A stretch of DNA of 64,000 nucleotides, from the NCBI RefSeq assembly GCF_918698085.1, contig NZ_CAKKLP010000015.1:1-64000 (forward strand), given 5' to 3'. Every line of letters begins with the position of its first letter. The first letter of the stretch is position 1. The notes beneath the pieces were generated by a model, which ran no database searches, had not been told where the DNA came from, and was given only the letters and a program-made list of their open reading frames with translations. A program made the position numbers and the translations under genes. This DNA is from Chryseobacterium sp. Bi04. GTDB taxonomy: Bacteria > Bacteroidota > Bacteroidia > Flavobacteriales > Weeksellaceae. Below are positions 33,057 to 41,001 of the stretch, in pieces.

Positions 33057-34300
33057 CGTATATCAAAATTATTTTGGAGCTTGTTATTACTTAGCTTACT
33101 CTTACCATAATTAAATATTGAATAATTTTTATTTATGCTGGTGCTCTTGAAAGTATTTCCAAGTAATTCTACATTTTTTGACCTTATATTAAATACAGAA
33201 TTGGAATTATAAATATAATTATCGTCCACTATGAATTCATTATCCTGAAAAATAATCAAATTTTCTTTACTCTTTCCTGTTGTTATAATAAACACAAACG
33301 ATCTGTCTCCATAACTTCCTTCTCCATAGGATTTAGTAAATTTAACATTCTTAAGAAGGTTTACATTTGAAATATTGTTTTTAGAAAATATTGTTGGTTT
33401 ATAAGGTTTTTCAAAATTTTCTACTATAACAATGCCTAAATCTGAACCTTTGAAAATATTATTTTTAACAGAATGCCCACCATATGTATTCTCAATGTGC
33501 AAAGGGCGATCATAACCTTCTACTATTTGATTATTTAAAACTTGAATATTTTCGGAAAAAAATTCTAATACTATTCCGCATCTGCCTAATTGATTTGTAC
33601 GTAGAAGTTTGTTTTCTATATAATTATTTTTCACTATTCCGTTTGCAACATTTGCGAGATATATGGCATCACCATAATCATCAAATTTAGGGTTACTACC
33701 CCAAACATCTATTAGTTTACAATTTGTAATTTCCACAAATTTAAATCTAGAATTCAAAGGCAAATTGAGTGGGTCCGTTGTTGTGATATGGATTCCTTGC
33801 CCATAAAAGTTTTCAATCTGCACATTGTCTATGTATACATTGCTCATATCAGTAATTATCAGAGCCGCCTTCCATTCTTTCTTGTTTATGTTTGGATGTT
33901 TGGAACTGTATGGTATATTATTACCGATAATTTTAATCTGATTTAATTTAAATGTACCTGTTGATGGATTTGTGAAAAAACCTCTAGCATGAATGATATG
34001 TTCCTGAGAAGTAGAGTGAATCTCGGCAATTTTACCATTAATCATTTCACTACTGATTTCTAAAGATTTATTTGTATAATCTATAGCCAACTGCTTATTA
34101 ACATTGTACACTCCAGATCCAAAAATTATCTTAGAATCTGAATATTTAACTGCTTCATTTATACATTTTTGAATAGCCTCAGTATCATCTTTATTATCAT
34201 TATACACTGCACCAAAATCTCTTACGTGAAAGACTTTAACCGATGCGAAACCCAAAATTCCACAAAAAGACAATGCAAGAATCAAAATACCTTTTTTCAT
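33053..34300 (-). CDS. Secreted parallel beta-helix protein
   Basis: A 415-residue protein with a signal peptide (KGILILALSFCGILGFA). The conserved start is FHVRDFGAVYNDNKDDTEAI, the pectate-lyase-3 type opening. Asn-rich strands follow (KNNYIENKLLR, VLNNQIVEGYD, VKNNIFKGSD), as in right-handed beta-helices of glycoside hydrolase, lyase and epimerase families. No catalytic set could be confirmed. Within the locus it may modify or cut the exported polysaccharide. Start and stop overlap neighbours by up to 4 nt. Confidence 0.78.
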   Translation of the reverse strand: MKKGILILALSFCGILGFASVKVFHVRDFGAVYNDNKDDTEAIQKCINEAVKYSDSKIIFGSGVYNVNKQLAIDYTNKSLEISSEMINGKIAEIHSTSQEHIIHARGFFTNPSTGTFKLNQIKIIGNNIPYSSKHPNINKKEWKAALIITDMSNVYIDNVQIENFYGQGIHITTTDPLNLPLNSRFKFVEITNCKLIDVWGSNPKFDDYGDAIYLANVANGIVKNNYIENKLLRTNQLGRCGIVLEFFSENIQVLNNQIVEGYDRPLHIENTYGGHSVKNNIFKGSDLGIVIVENFEKPYKPTIFSKNNISNVNLLKNVKFTKSYGEGSYGDRSFVFIITTGKSKENLIIFQDNEFIVDDNYIYNSNSVFNIRSKNVELLGNTFKSTSINKNYSIFNYGKSKLSNNKLQNNFDIR

Positions 34301-34312
34301 ACAAAATTGTTA

Positions 34313-35209
34313 TTAGATTGGTTTTCTTAATAATGTTTTCAATACTAAATTTTTAACACTTATCACTTTAAAAGAATTTCTGACTACTATTCTAAGACGC
34401 TGAATAATATTAACTTCCGTAAATCTCAAATAATCTTTAAAAAGTTTTCTCTTCTTTTCATCCATTATTAGTTTGTATGTTTCATAAAAACTTTTATTTG
34501 CATTATAGTGCCTTTTTTCAATAATAGGATTATTGTAATTTAAAAAAGTTTTAAGTCTTAGGAAAAAAGAAGTTTCAATATTTCCCGTCACATTATTATC
34601 ATGTTGACGATATAGCATAAGCGGTTTGTCTATATAAATCGTTTCCCCAAAAGTTACAGAAAGGATGGTAATAAAATGATCGTGCATATATACATAATCA
34701 GGAAAAATATGGTTAATTTTTTCTAACATCAATTTGTTTATCATAACACAGCAACCATGAATTCCACCGTTCAAGAAAATACTATCTTGAATATTATTTC
34801 TATGGAAAGTTATGAATTCAATCTGAATATTTACATTATTTTTATAGATGTAGCCATTTGAATAAATCATGGCGGGCGTCTTTTTATCTTTTATTCCATT
34901 ATAGTGAAGTTCTATTTTATCATGCATCCAAATGTCATCCTGATCACAAAACATAACAAAATCAGATGTTGAAAAAGACAACAAATGCATAAAATTTTTG
35001 CCCGCATTTCCGAATTTTATGCCATCTTCAATTAGAATTATTCTCGGATCATTTCTTTGATACTCTTTAATGATATCTATCGTTTTGTCGATCGAACCAT
35101 CATCATGTACTAACAGTCTCCAATCAGAATAAGATTGATTCTTAAGTGAATCAATTTGTTCTTTTAAAAATTTCTCACCATTATATGTGGCTAAAAGGAT
35201 ATCAATCAT
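34313..35209 (-). CDS. Glycosyltransferase family 2
   Basis: A 298-residue GT-A enzyme. It has DILLATYNGEKFLKEQIDSL at the N terminus, VHDDGSIDKTIDII, and the DxD-type FCDQDDIWMHDKIE. The C-terminal third includes NNVTGNIETSFF. It is similar to rhamnosyl-type transferases in layout, but the donor is unproven. It overlaps the EpsG-like gene stop by 4 nt (ATGA). Confidence 0.87.
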   Translation of the reverse strand: MIDILLATYNGEKFLKEQIDSLKNQSYSDWRLLVHDDGSIDKTIDIIKEYQRNDPRIILIEDGIKFGNAGKNFMHLLSFSTSDFVMFCDQDDIWMHDKIELHYNGIKDKKTPAMIYSNGYIYKNNVNIQIEFITFHRNNIQDSIFLNGGIHGCCVMINKLMLEKINHIFPDYVYMHDHFITILSVTFGETIYIDKPLMLYRQHDNNVTGNIETSFFLRLKTFLNYNNPIIEKRHYNANKSFYETYKLIMDEKKRKLFKDYLRFTEVNIIQRLRIVVRNSFKVISVKNLVLKTLLRKPI

Positions 35210-36282
35210 TCGGAAAAAGATATTTCATATGGTCGTATAAGTTCAGGATTTATAATCCTTATCCCATAAATTAGGTAAAAAACACTTAAACAAAAATATA
35301 AAATGAAGAAATTTTCTTTTCTCTTAATATGTTTTCTTGCCATAAATAATAAAATTGATATTACTATAATAGAACACTGAAATAAAATAAAAGTAAATCT
35401 TTGAAAAATAGCAGATTGAACAAAAAGTAAATTGAGAGAGACACTAAAAGCCAAAATTCTAAAATAAAAGTTTTGATTCTCAGTAAATACTATTTTTTTT
35501 GAATATCTATCAAAAATATAATAAATTAAAATTAAAAAATAACCGAAAATAGATATTGCGTATCCTCCTCCTCCCTCTTCCTTCAAATATTCATCCATAT
35601 GGGCGTTACTGTAACCATAAATAAGAAGCAAAGGAAAAAAATTGACTAAACTACCTAAGATAAAGCAGGGAATAGGGAGCAGAATCAAAACCTTTTTATT
35701 TTTGAAATACTTTAAAAAGGGTAATGCAGGCAATAGGATCAGTGCTGAATTATGAAATGAAAATGCTAGTAAAAAGAACACTAAGCTTCTCACATATTTT
35801 TTTTCAATAAAATTATCAATACACCAAAAACAAAATGCTGCACAAAGACCATATCTTATCTGTGTAAAATCTCTGTATATGAGAAAAAATGATAAGTATG
35901 CCAATAATGAAATAAAAATGAAATTCGTCTTCTTAACAAAAAAACTATAATTGACCGCAGCAGTAGCAATTGCCATAACCATTAATACATTTCTAAAAGT
36001 ACCTCCTAATTCTCCAATAAATTTGTTTAAGAAAGTATAACCCTTTTCGACGTACCCATATCCTCCCTCTATCAATTCGTTTATAGTAGATTTCGAATAA
36101 ATATAAAACATACTTTCATACATTTGGCTATCATTGTCATTTCCTATTTTTCTAAAACTTATCAAAAAGATTACTATCAAACAGAATATACAATAAACAA
36201 AAAGTTTCGGACCTCGATAAGAAACGAAATCAAAAAAACATAATAAAAATGCAACAAAAAGTATCAGGTAATATGTGTCCAC
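35206..36282 (-). CDS. EpsG/Wzy-like polysaccharide polymerase
   Basis: A 358-residue membrane protein with about ten hydrophobic spans. Near the N terminus it has FRKIGNDNDSQMYESMFY, and FTQIRYGLCAAFCFW is the R-x-G-motif segment of the EpsG family. In this locus it is the only candidate for the Wzy-type polymerase that joins repeat units in the periplasm. Such polymerases diverge strongly, so the call rests on topology and place. Base composition is very AT-rich. Confidence 0.75.
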   Translation of the reverse strand: MDTYYLILFVAFLLCFFDFVSYRGPKLFVYCIFCLIVIFLISFRKIGNDNDSQMYESMFYIYSKSTINELIEGGYGYVEKGYTFLNKFIGELGGTFRNVLMVMAIATAAVNYSFFVKKTNFIFISLLAYLSFFLIYRDFTQIRYGLCAAFCFWCIDNFIEKKYVRSLVFFLLAFSFHNSALILLPALPFLKYFKNKKVLILLPIPCFILGSLVNFFPLLLIYGYSNAHMDEYLKEEGGGGYAISIFGYFLILIYYIFDRYSKKIVFTENQNFYFRILAFSVSLNLLFVQSAIFQRFTFILFQCSIIVISILLFMARKHIKRKENFFILYFCLSVFYLIYGIRIINPELIRPYEISFSE

Positions 36283-36293
36283 TGCAGATTAGT

Positions 36294-37355
36294 TTAATTT
36301 TCAAAATAGCTTAGCATTTGTCTCGATACGTTTGTCCAATCAAACTGTTTAATATCTTGATAGGCAATTTCCGTTTTCTTTATGATATCTTCTTTACTAT
36401 ATTCTAAAAAACTAAGTATCATTTCTTCTATAGCATTCACATCTTCTATAGGGATTAGAAATGCATTAGAGTTTGATGAAGGATAATATCCTGTGGTTAT
36501 AACCGGAACTTTACATGCCATGGATTCTAGGATTGGGTAATGGATAGCATCCAACTGTATTGTCTGCGCACAAATATATACGTCCAAAGAATTATAAAAA
36601 TTGGCTAAATTTTCATCTCCATCAGGCTGGCTAGTTATTATACCTTCAATATTTTCTAAATCTTTTGTACCAAAAGCAACATTCAATTCAATATCCAGAT
36701 TATATTTATTTTTTAGGTTTTTGAAAGCCTCTATAATATAGCCAGTTCCTTTGTGTTTTTCTTTTCTACCAATAGTACCTATAACAAGCTTTTCGCTCTT
36801 TTTATTTTTTATTTCTCGAAAGATATTTAAATCCAGACCAGGTGGAACATATTTTTCAGCCTTAATTTCCTTAAAATCAAAATACATTTTAGAATTTACA
36901 ATCATATTGAGACCCAATCCATAAGACCGTTTACTAACATACTGAAGCACTCTATTCTTTAATGTAAGTGGATTAAAAAAGTCTGGTTCATATGCCTGAA
37001 TATAATAAAATTTTTTGGCACTATTAATACATTTTGCAACAGGTTGTGCAGTCAATGAATGATTGGCTAGAATTATATCACAAGTAATGTTATCCAACAC
37101 ATTTTTCAAAATCCTTCTTAATGAAAAGATGCCTAAAACAGGAGTGTTATACTCCATCTGATTTGTAGAAGACAAGCTGCCATTATTGTCATAATATAAA
37201 ACTTCAGCCTTGGTTGGATAGTAGGGAATATCACTGCTTTTATGAGATAAAAACACGACTTTGTGCCCATCCTTTATAAAGTGGTTAGCCAATTGAGAAA
37301 GCACTCTAAAACCACCCGCTTTACCATACGCATATATAGGAATAATTATCTTCAT
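36294..37355 (-). CDS. Glycosyltransferase family 4
   Basis: A 353-residue GT-B enzyme. It has KIIIPIYAYGKAGGFRVLSQ at the start, VIGTIGRKEKHKGTGYIIEAF and LESMACKVPVITTGYYPSS. It resembles the WsaF-like or rhamnan transferases in layout but is not assigned to a sugar. It overlaps the flippase gene stop by 4 nt. Confidence 0.83.
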   Translation of the reverse strand: MKIIIPIYAYGKAGGFRVLSQLANHFIKDGHKVVFLSHKSSDIPYYPTKAEVLYYDNNGSLSSTNQMEYNTPVLGIFSLRRILKNVLDNITCDIILANHSLTAQPVAKCINSAKKFYYIQAYEPDFFNPLTLKNRVLQYVSKRSYGLGLNMIVNSKMYFDFKEIKAEKYVPPGLDLNIFREIKNKKSEKLVIGTIGRKEKHKGTGYIIEAFKNLKNKYNLDIELNVAFGTKDLENIEGIITSQPDGDENLANFYNSLDVYICAQTIQLDAIHYPILESMACKVPVITTGYYPSSNSNAFLIPIEDVNAIEEMILSFLEYSKEDIIKKTEIAYQDIKQFDWTNVSRQMLSYFEN

Positions 37356-38632
37356 GTAATTTTAAATAGCTTATTTTTAAATATAAAAATCATTGATACA
37401 AAATATATAATATAATTGATACAATATGATTGAGTTGCTCCAACAACTCCGTTTTGATTAATGAAATAATAAGACAAAACAACCAACAAGACAGAAAACA
37501 CTATTTCGGTTGTGATATAGGTTTTTGTCATGGATTTTGCCACCATTACAAAAGCTAACAACCAGCTCATAATTTTGAAAAAATCTCCAATCAATTGCCA
37601 TAAAAATAGTTCTTTCATTGGATAAAATTCCTTTGTAAAAAGTATATTTATTACCATATCTTTTAAGAAATAAATGAACAATAAAGTTACAAATATTAGT
37701 GGAGTTATGATTTTATAGGTTTTAAGGATTTCTTGTTTCAACAGTTTATTATCTTTTATCTCAGATAATTTTGGCAAATAATAAACACTAAAAGATGTCG
37801 TAACAAACATAAGATACATTGCAGAAATCCTGTTGATTCCTTCCCAAAAACCTGCTTCTGTTATCGAAAATTCTTTAATAATATAGCCTCTTATCAACAA
37901 TTGTGACACAGGACCCGTCATTGCAGTTACAAGCGCCATCAAACTGAAAGAAAGGTATTTCTTAATGATAGTCTTATCCCAACTACCCCATAATTCTTTC
38001 GAAAACCATTTTTTTTCTTTTAAATAAAAGAGAGTGATAAAAAAAATAATGCCTTGGTAGGTGACTAAAGCTACTAAAGTTCCTTGCAAATCATAAAACC
38101 AAGCTAATATAATTGTAAATAGTAAGCTAACAATATTTGTAAAGATATTAATTGTAACAAAGATCTTAAACTCTTTGAAACCATTAAGCACTGATAAGAA
38201 AAAATTGTTAAAAGATAATAAAACCAAACTCACCCCGAAAAGGATAAAGAGGTAATAGTATTTTGTCTCAAACAAAATCCATTTGCTAAGATATATGGAA
38301 AAAATGATTAAAAACAGTCCAGATATTAATGAAAAAAAAGTGGTTAATTTAAAACCATTTTTAAGATATTTTTTTAGTTCTGATTCATTCTCTTTATATT
38401 CTGAAACATATTTTACAATACCATTATTGATTCCACCAGCTCCTATTGTCGTAAATATTGCTGTAAAATTTTGCAACTGCCCTACTAATGCAACACCAGC
38501 AGGACCTATTACACTAGCTACAACTTTTACAGTAATGTAACTGGTAATCAATTTGATTAATGTAGAAAGCCCTGTAAATGAGAAAACTTTTACAAGATCA
38601 CTTGTTAGTACTTTCTTTATTTTCGAAATCAT
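37352..38632 (-). CDS. Wzx-type polysaccharide flippase
   Basis: A 426-residue membrane protein of the MOP superfamily with about twelve hydrophobic spans. The N terminus has FSFTGLSTLIKLITSYITVK and AGPAGVALVGQLQNF-like text (VIGPAGVALVGQLQNF), which is the conserved first-repeat motif of O-antigen flippases. It should flip the lipid-linked repeat unit to the periplasm. It abuts the aminotransferase gene directly. Confidence 0.85.
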   Translation of the reverse strand: MISKIKKVLTSDLVKVFSFTGLSTLIKLITSYITVKVVASVIGPAGVALVGQLQNFTAIFTTIGAGGINNGIVKYVSEYKENESELKKYLKNGFKLTTFFSLISGLFLIIFSIYLSKWILFETKYYYLFILFGVSLVLLSFNNFFLSVLNGFKEFKIFVTINIFTNIVSLLFTIILAWFYDLQGTLVALVTYQGIIFFITLFYLKEKKWFSKELWGSWDKTIIKKYLSFSLMALVTAMTGPVSQLLIRGYIIKEFSITEAGFWEGINRISAMYLMFVTTSFSVYYLPKLSEIKDNKLLKQEILKTYKIITPLIFVTLLFIYFLKDMVINILFTKEFYPMKELFLWQLIGDFFKIMSWLLAFVMVAKSMTKTYITTEIVFSVLLVVLSYYFINQNGVVGATQSYCINYIIYFVSMIFIFKNKLFKIT

Positions 38633-39732
38633 TAAAACCGGTTAATAATAGAGATTACATCAGAAACTTCTTTCTCACTCATCACTGGCGAAATAGGCAA
38701 GCTCAAAACTTCATTATGTATTCTTTCCGTAATTGGAAATGACAAATCATTCCATTCCTTGTAAGCTTCTTGTTTATGAGGTGGAATAGGATAATGAATG
38801 ATAGTTTGTATTCCATTTTCTGTAAGATAAGTCTGTAGCTCATCTCTTTTCCCTGTTCTGATTACAAAAACATGCCATACATGCTCATTCTCATCTGCAG
38901 GATATTCAGGAAGTATAATACTGGAATTTTTAATTTCGCCTATCAATCTTTTGGCAATATGTCTTCTTACCTCATTTTCATTATCTATATACTTTAGTTT
39001 TACATCCAATACGGCAGCTTGAATTTCATCAAGTCTCGAATTTAATCCTTGGTATATATTAACATATTTCTGATTTGAACCATAATTTGCTAAAGCTCTG
39101 ATCGCTTTTGCCAAATCATCATCATTGGTTGTCACAGCCCCAGCATCTCCCAAAGCTCCAAGATTTTTACCCGGATAAAAACTAAAACCTGCAGAATCCC
39201 CAAGGTTTCCAGCTTTTATACCCTTCCATTCCGCGCCGATAGCTTGAGCGTTATCTTCAATAATTTTAAGATTATGCTTTTCCCCTATTTTCTTAAGCTC
39301 TTCAGAAAATACAACTCTTCCCTGAAGGTGTACAATAAGGATTCCTTTCGTTTTAGGGGTAATTTTTTCTTCAATTTTAGAAATATCAATATTATAAGTA
39401 TTGATCTCCGGTTCCACTAAAATAGGAACCAGGCCATTATCTGAGATGGCAAGGATAGAGGCAATATAAGTATTAGAAGGAACTAAGATTTCATCTCCTT
39501 TCTTCATTATACCCAATTCAATATAGCCACGAAGAATAAGGCGTAAGGCATCTAAACCATTAGCAACACCAATTGCATGTTTTGAGCCTATATATTGGGA
39601 AAGATTTTTTTCAAAATTAGAAAGTTCACCACCCATAAGGTACCAACCTGATCTGAAAACTTCCAGAAGCTTTGCTTCTATTTCGTTTTGATACTGAAGA
39701 TTGATCTTTTGTAAATCAAGAAATTTAATCAT
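38632..39732 (-). CDS. dTDP-3-keto sugar aminotransferase (FdtB/QdtB-like)
   Basis: A 366-residue DegT/DnrJ/EryC1/StrS aminotransferase. The PLP lysine is in FSFYPGKNLGALGDAGAV, and the phosphate-binding start is GVANGLDALRLILRGY. It sits in an fdtA-fdtC-fdtB arrangement and would put an amino group at C3 of a dTDP-3-keto-6-deoxyhexose. Whether the product is the galacto or gluco epimer (Fuc3N or Qui3N) cannot be decided. Confidence 0.85.
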   Translation of the reverse strand: MIKFLDLQKINLQYQNEIEAKLLEVFRSGWYLMGGELSNFEKNLSQYIGSKHAIGVANGLDALRLILRGYIELGIMKKGDEILVPSNTYIASILAISDNGLVPILVEPEINTYNIDISKIEEKITPKTKGILIVHLQGRVVFSEELKKIGEKHNLKIIEDNAQAIGAEWKGIKAGNLGDSAGFSFYPGKNLGALGDAGAVTTNDDDLAKAIRALANYGSNQKYVNIYQGLNSRLDEIQAAVLDVKLKYIDNENEVRRHIAKRLIGEIKNSSIILPEYPADENEHVWHVFVIRTGKRDELQTYLTENGIQTIIHYPIPPHKQEAYKEWNDLSFPITERIHNEVLSLPISPVMSEKEVSDVISIINRF

Positions 39733-40193
39733 TATTCTATGTTTTTAATCTTTTTAGCGGGATTACCTACCCATAATTCATTAGCTGGCACATCTTTAGT
39801 CACCACACTCCCTGCTCCAATTAAAGCATTTGTTCCAATGGTAATTCCTCCCAAAATGGTAGCATTTGCGCCAATACTTGCTCCCTTCTTAACAATTGTC
39901 TGCTGAAATTCTTCAGGATATTTCTTAGATCGTGGATACCTATCATTGGTAAATGTTACATTAGGTCCAATAAATACGTTATCTTCTATTCGCAATCCAT
40001 CCCAAATCTGTACTCCAGGTTTTATGGTTACATTATCACCTATAATTACATCATTTTCAATGAAAACATGACAATTGATATTGCAATTATTTCCAATGAC
40101 TGCGTTTTTTAGAATAATACTAAACTGCCAAACGAATGTGTCTATCCCAATATTAGTTGTCTGAACATCAGATAAAGAATGAATTCTATTCAT
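39732..40193 (-). CDS. Hexapeptide-repeat N-acyltransferase (FdtC/QdtC-like)
   Basis: A 153-residue left-handed beta-helix acyltransferase. It has hexapeptide repeats (NAVIGNNCNINCHVFIENDV), a loop with FTNDRYPRSKKYPEEF, and the typical end GAGSVVTKDVPANELWVGNP. In this context it should acylate the 3-amino group made by the FdtB-like enzyme. It overlaps the cupin gene upstream by 8 nt and ends flush with the aminotransferase gene. Confidence 0.83.
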   Translation of the reverse strand: MNRIHSLSDVQTTNIGIDTFVWQFSIILKNAVIGNNCNINCHVFIENDVIIGDNVTIKPGVQIWDGLRIEDNVFIGPNVTFTNDRYPRSKKYPEEFQQTIVKKGASIGANATILGGITIGTNALIGAGSVVTKDVPANELWVGNPAKKIKNIE

Positions 40194-40605
40194 TGATATA
40201 GTTTAAAAAATCTTGATAATTTCTAATATAGTCCTTTTCATTAAACGAATGAGAGGCTAATACTAAACAAATTGCACCCGAAGAAAAGTTAACTTCTGAA
40301 GCCCATACTCCCGGAGGAATATGTAATCCTATATCAGGACGATTAAGAAAGACCTGTCTTTTGAATTTTCCATCATCTAAGGAAACTTCAAAACTTCCAC
40401 TTGCCGCAATGAGGAATTGGTGGCATTCTTTATGGGCATGTGCTCCACGGCTTTCACCACCAGCAATATCATAAAGATAAAATACTCTCTTTATATTAAA
40501 GGGAAATGATGAGTCGTTCTCAACAACTGTTAGATTCCCTTCTGCAAAATTGATTTTTCCCAAATCAATTACACTGCAATCAAATACTGAAGCCTTACTT
40601 TCCAT
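40186..40605 (-). CDS. dTDP-4-keto-6-deoxyhexose 3,4-ketoisomerase (FdtA/QdtA-like)
   Basis: A 139-residue cupin. The segment ESRGAHAHKECHQFLIAASG holds two histidines of the H-x-H pair known near the active site of FdtA (His49 and His51 in the Aneurinibacillus enzyme). It should move the keto group from C4 to C3 of dTDP-4-keto-6-deoxyglucose. It overlaps the second cupin gene by 11 nt and the acyltransferase by 8 nt. Confidence 0.85.
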   Translation of the reverse strand: MESKASVFDCSVIDLGKINFAEGNLTVVENDSSFPFNIKRVFYLYDIAGGESRGAHAHKECHQFLIAASGSFEVSLDDGKFKRQVFLNRPDIGLHIPPGVWASEVNFSSGAICLVLASHSFNEKDYIRNYQDFLNYINE

Positions 40606-40999
40606 TGACTAATATTTTAAACTCTTCAAAATCTCTAATATAATCTTCATTATTATATAGCTTGTCTGATACAATAAGGGCTAATGAATTAGTAGAAAAA
40701 TTCTCTAATCTTCGCCAATACATTTTGGGAATGTACAAACCATAGTAAGATCTGTTTAAAGAAAATCTTTCTTCTTTTATACCATTATGGAGTATTACAT
40801 CAAAACTTCCTGAAAGTGCAATAATAAATTCCTGCTGTTCTTTGAACGCATGGCTTCCTCTTATTTCTCCTCCTGGCACATCATAGACCCAATAGGTTCT
40901 TAAAATCTCAAAGGGTAATTGATTGGGGTGTTCAAAAAAAGACAAATTGCCCCTCGGATCAACAATTTTAGGAAGTGTAATGAGAACGGGTTTATCCAT
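40595..40999 (-). CDS. Second FdtA-like cupin, one active-site His replaced
   Basis: A 134-residue cupin related to the gene just downstream, but the core reads EIRGSHAFKEQQEFIIALSG, so the second histidine of the H-x-H pair is Phe and the later C-H is Q-E. It continues LNRSYYGLYIPKMYWRRLEN. It may be a different ketoisomerase, a non-catalytic partner, or a WxcM-like enzyme. The frame opens at a TTG (41032) overlapping wzc, but the ATG at 40999 follows the wzc stop by 2 nt and fits the family start. Confidence 0.8.
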   Translation of the reverse strand: MDKPVLITLPKIVDPRGNLSFFEHPNQLPFEILRTYWVYDVPGGEIRGSHAFKEQQEFIIALSGSFDVILHNGIKEERFSLNRSYYGLYIPKMYWRRLENFSTNSLALIVSDKLYNNEDYIRDFEEFKILVNGK

Positions 41000-41001
41000 A
41001 A

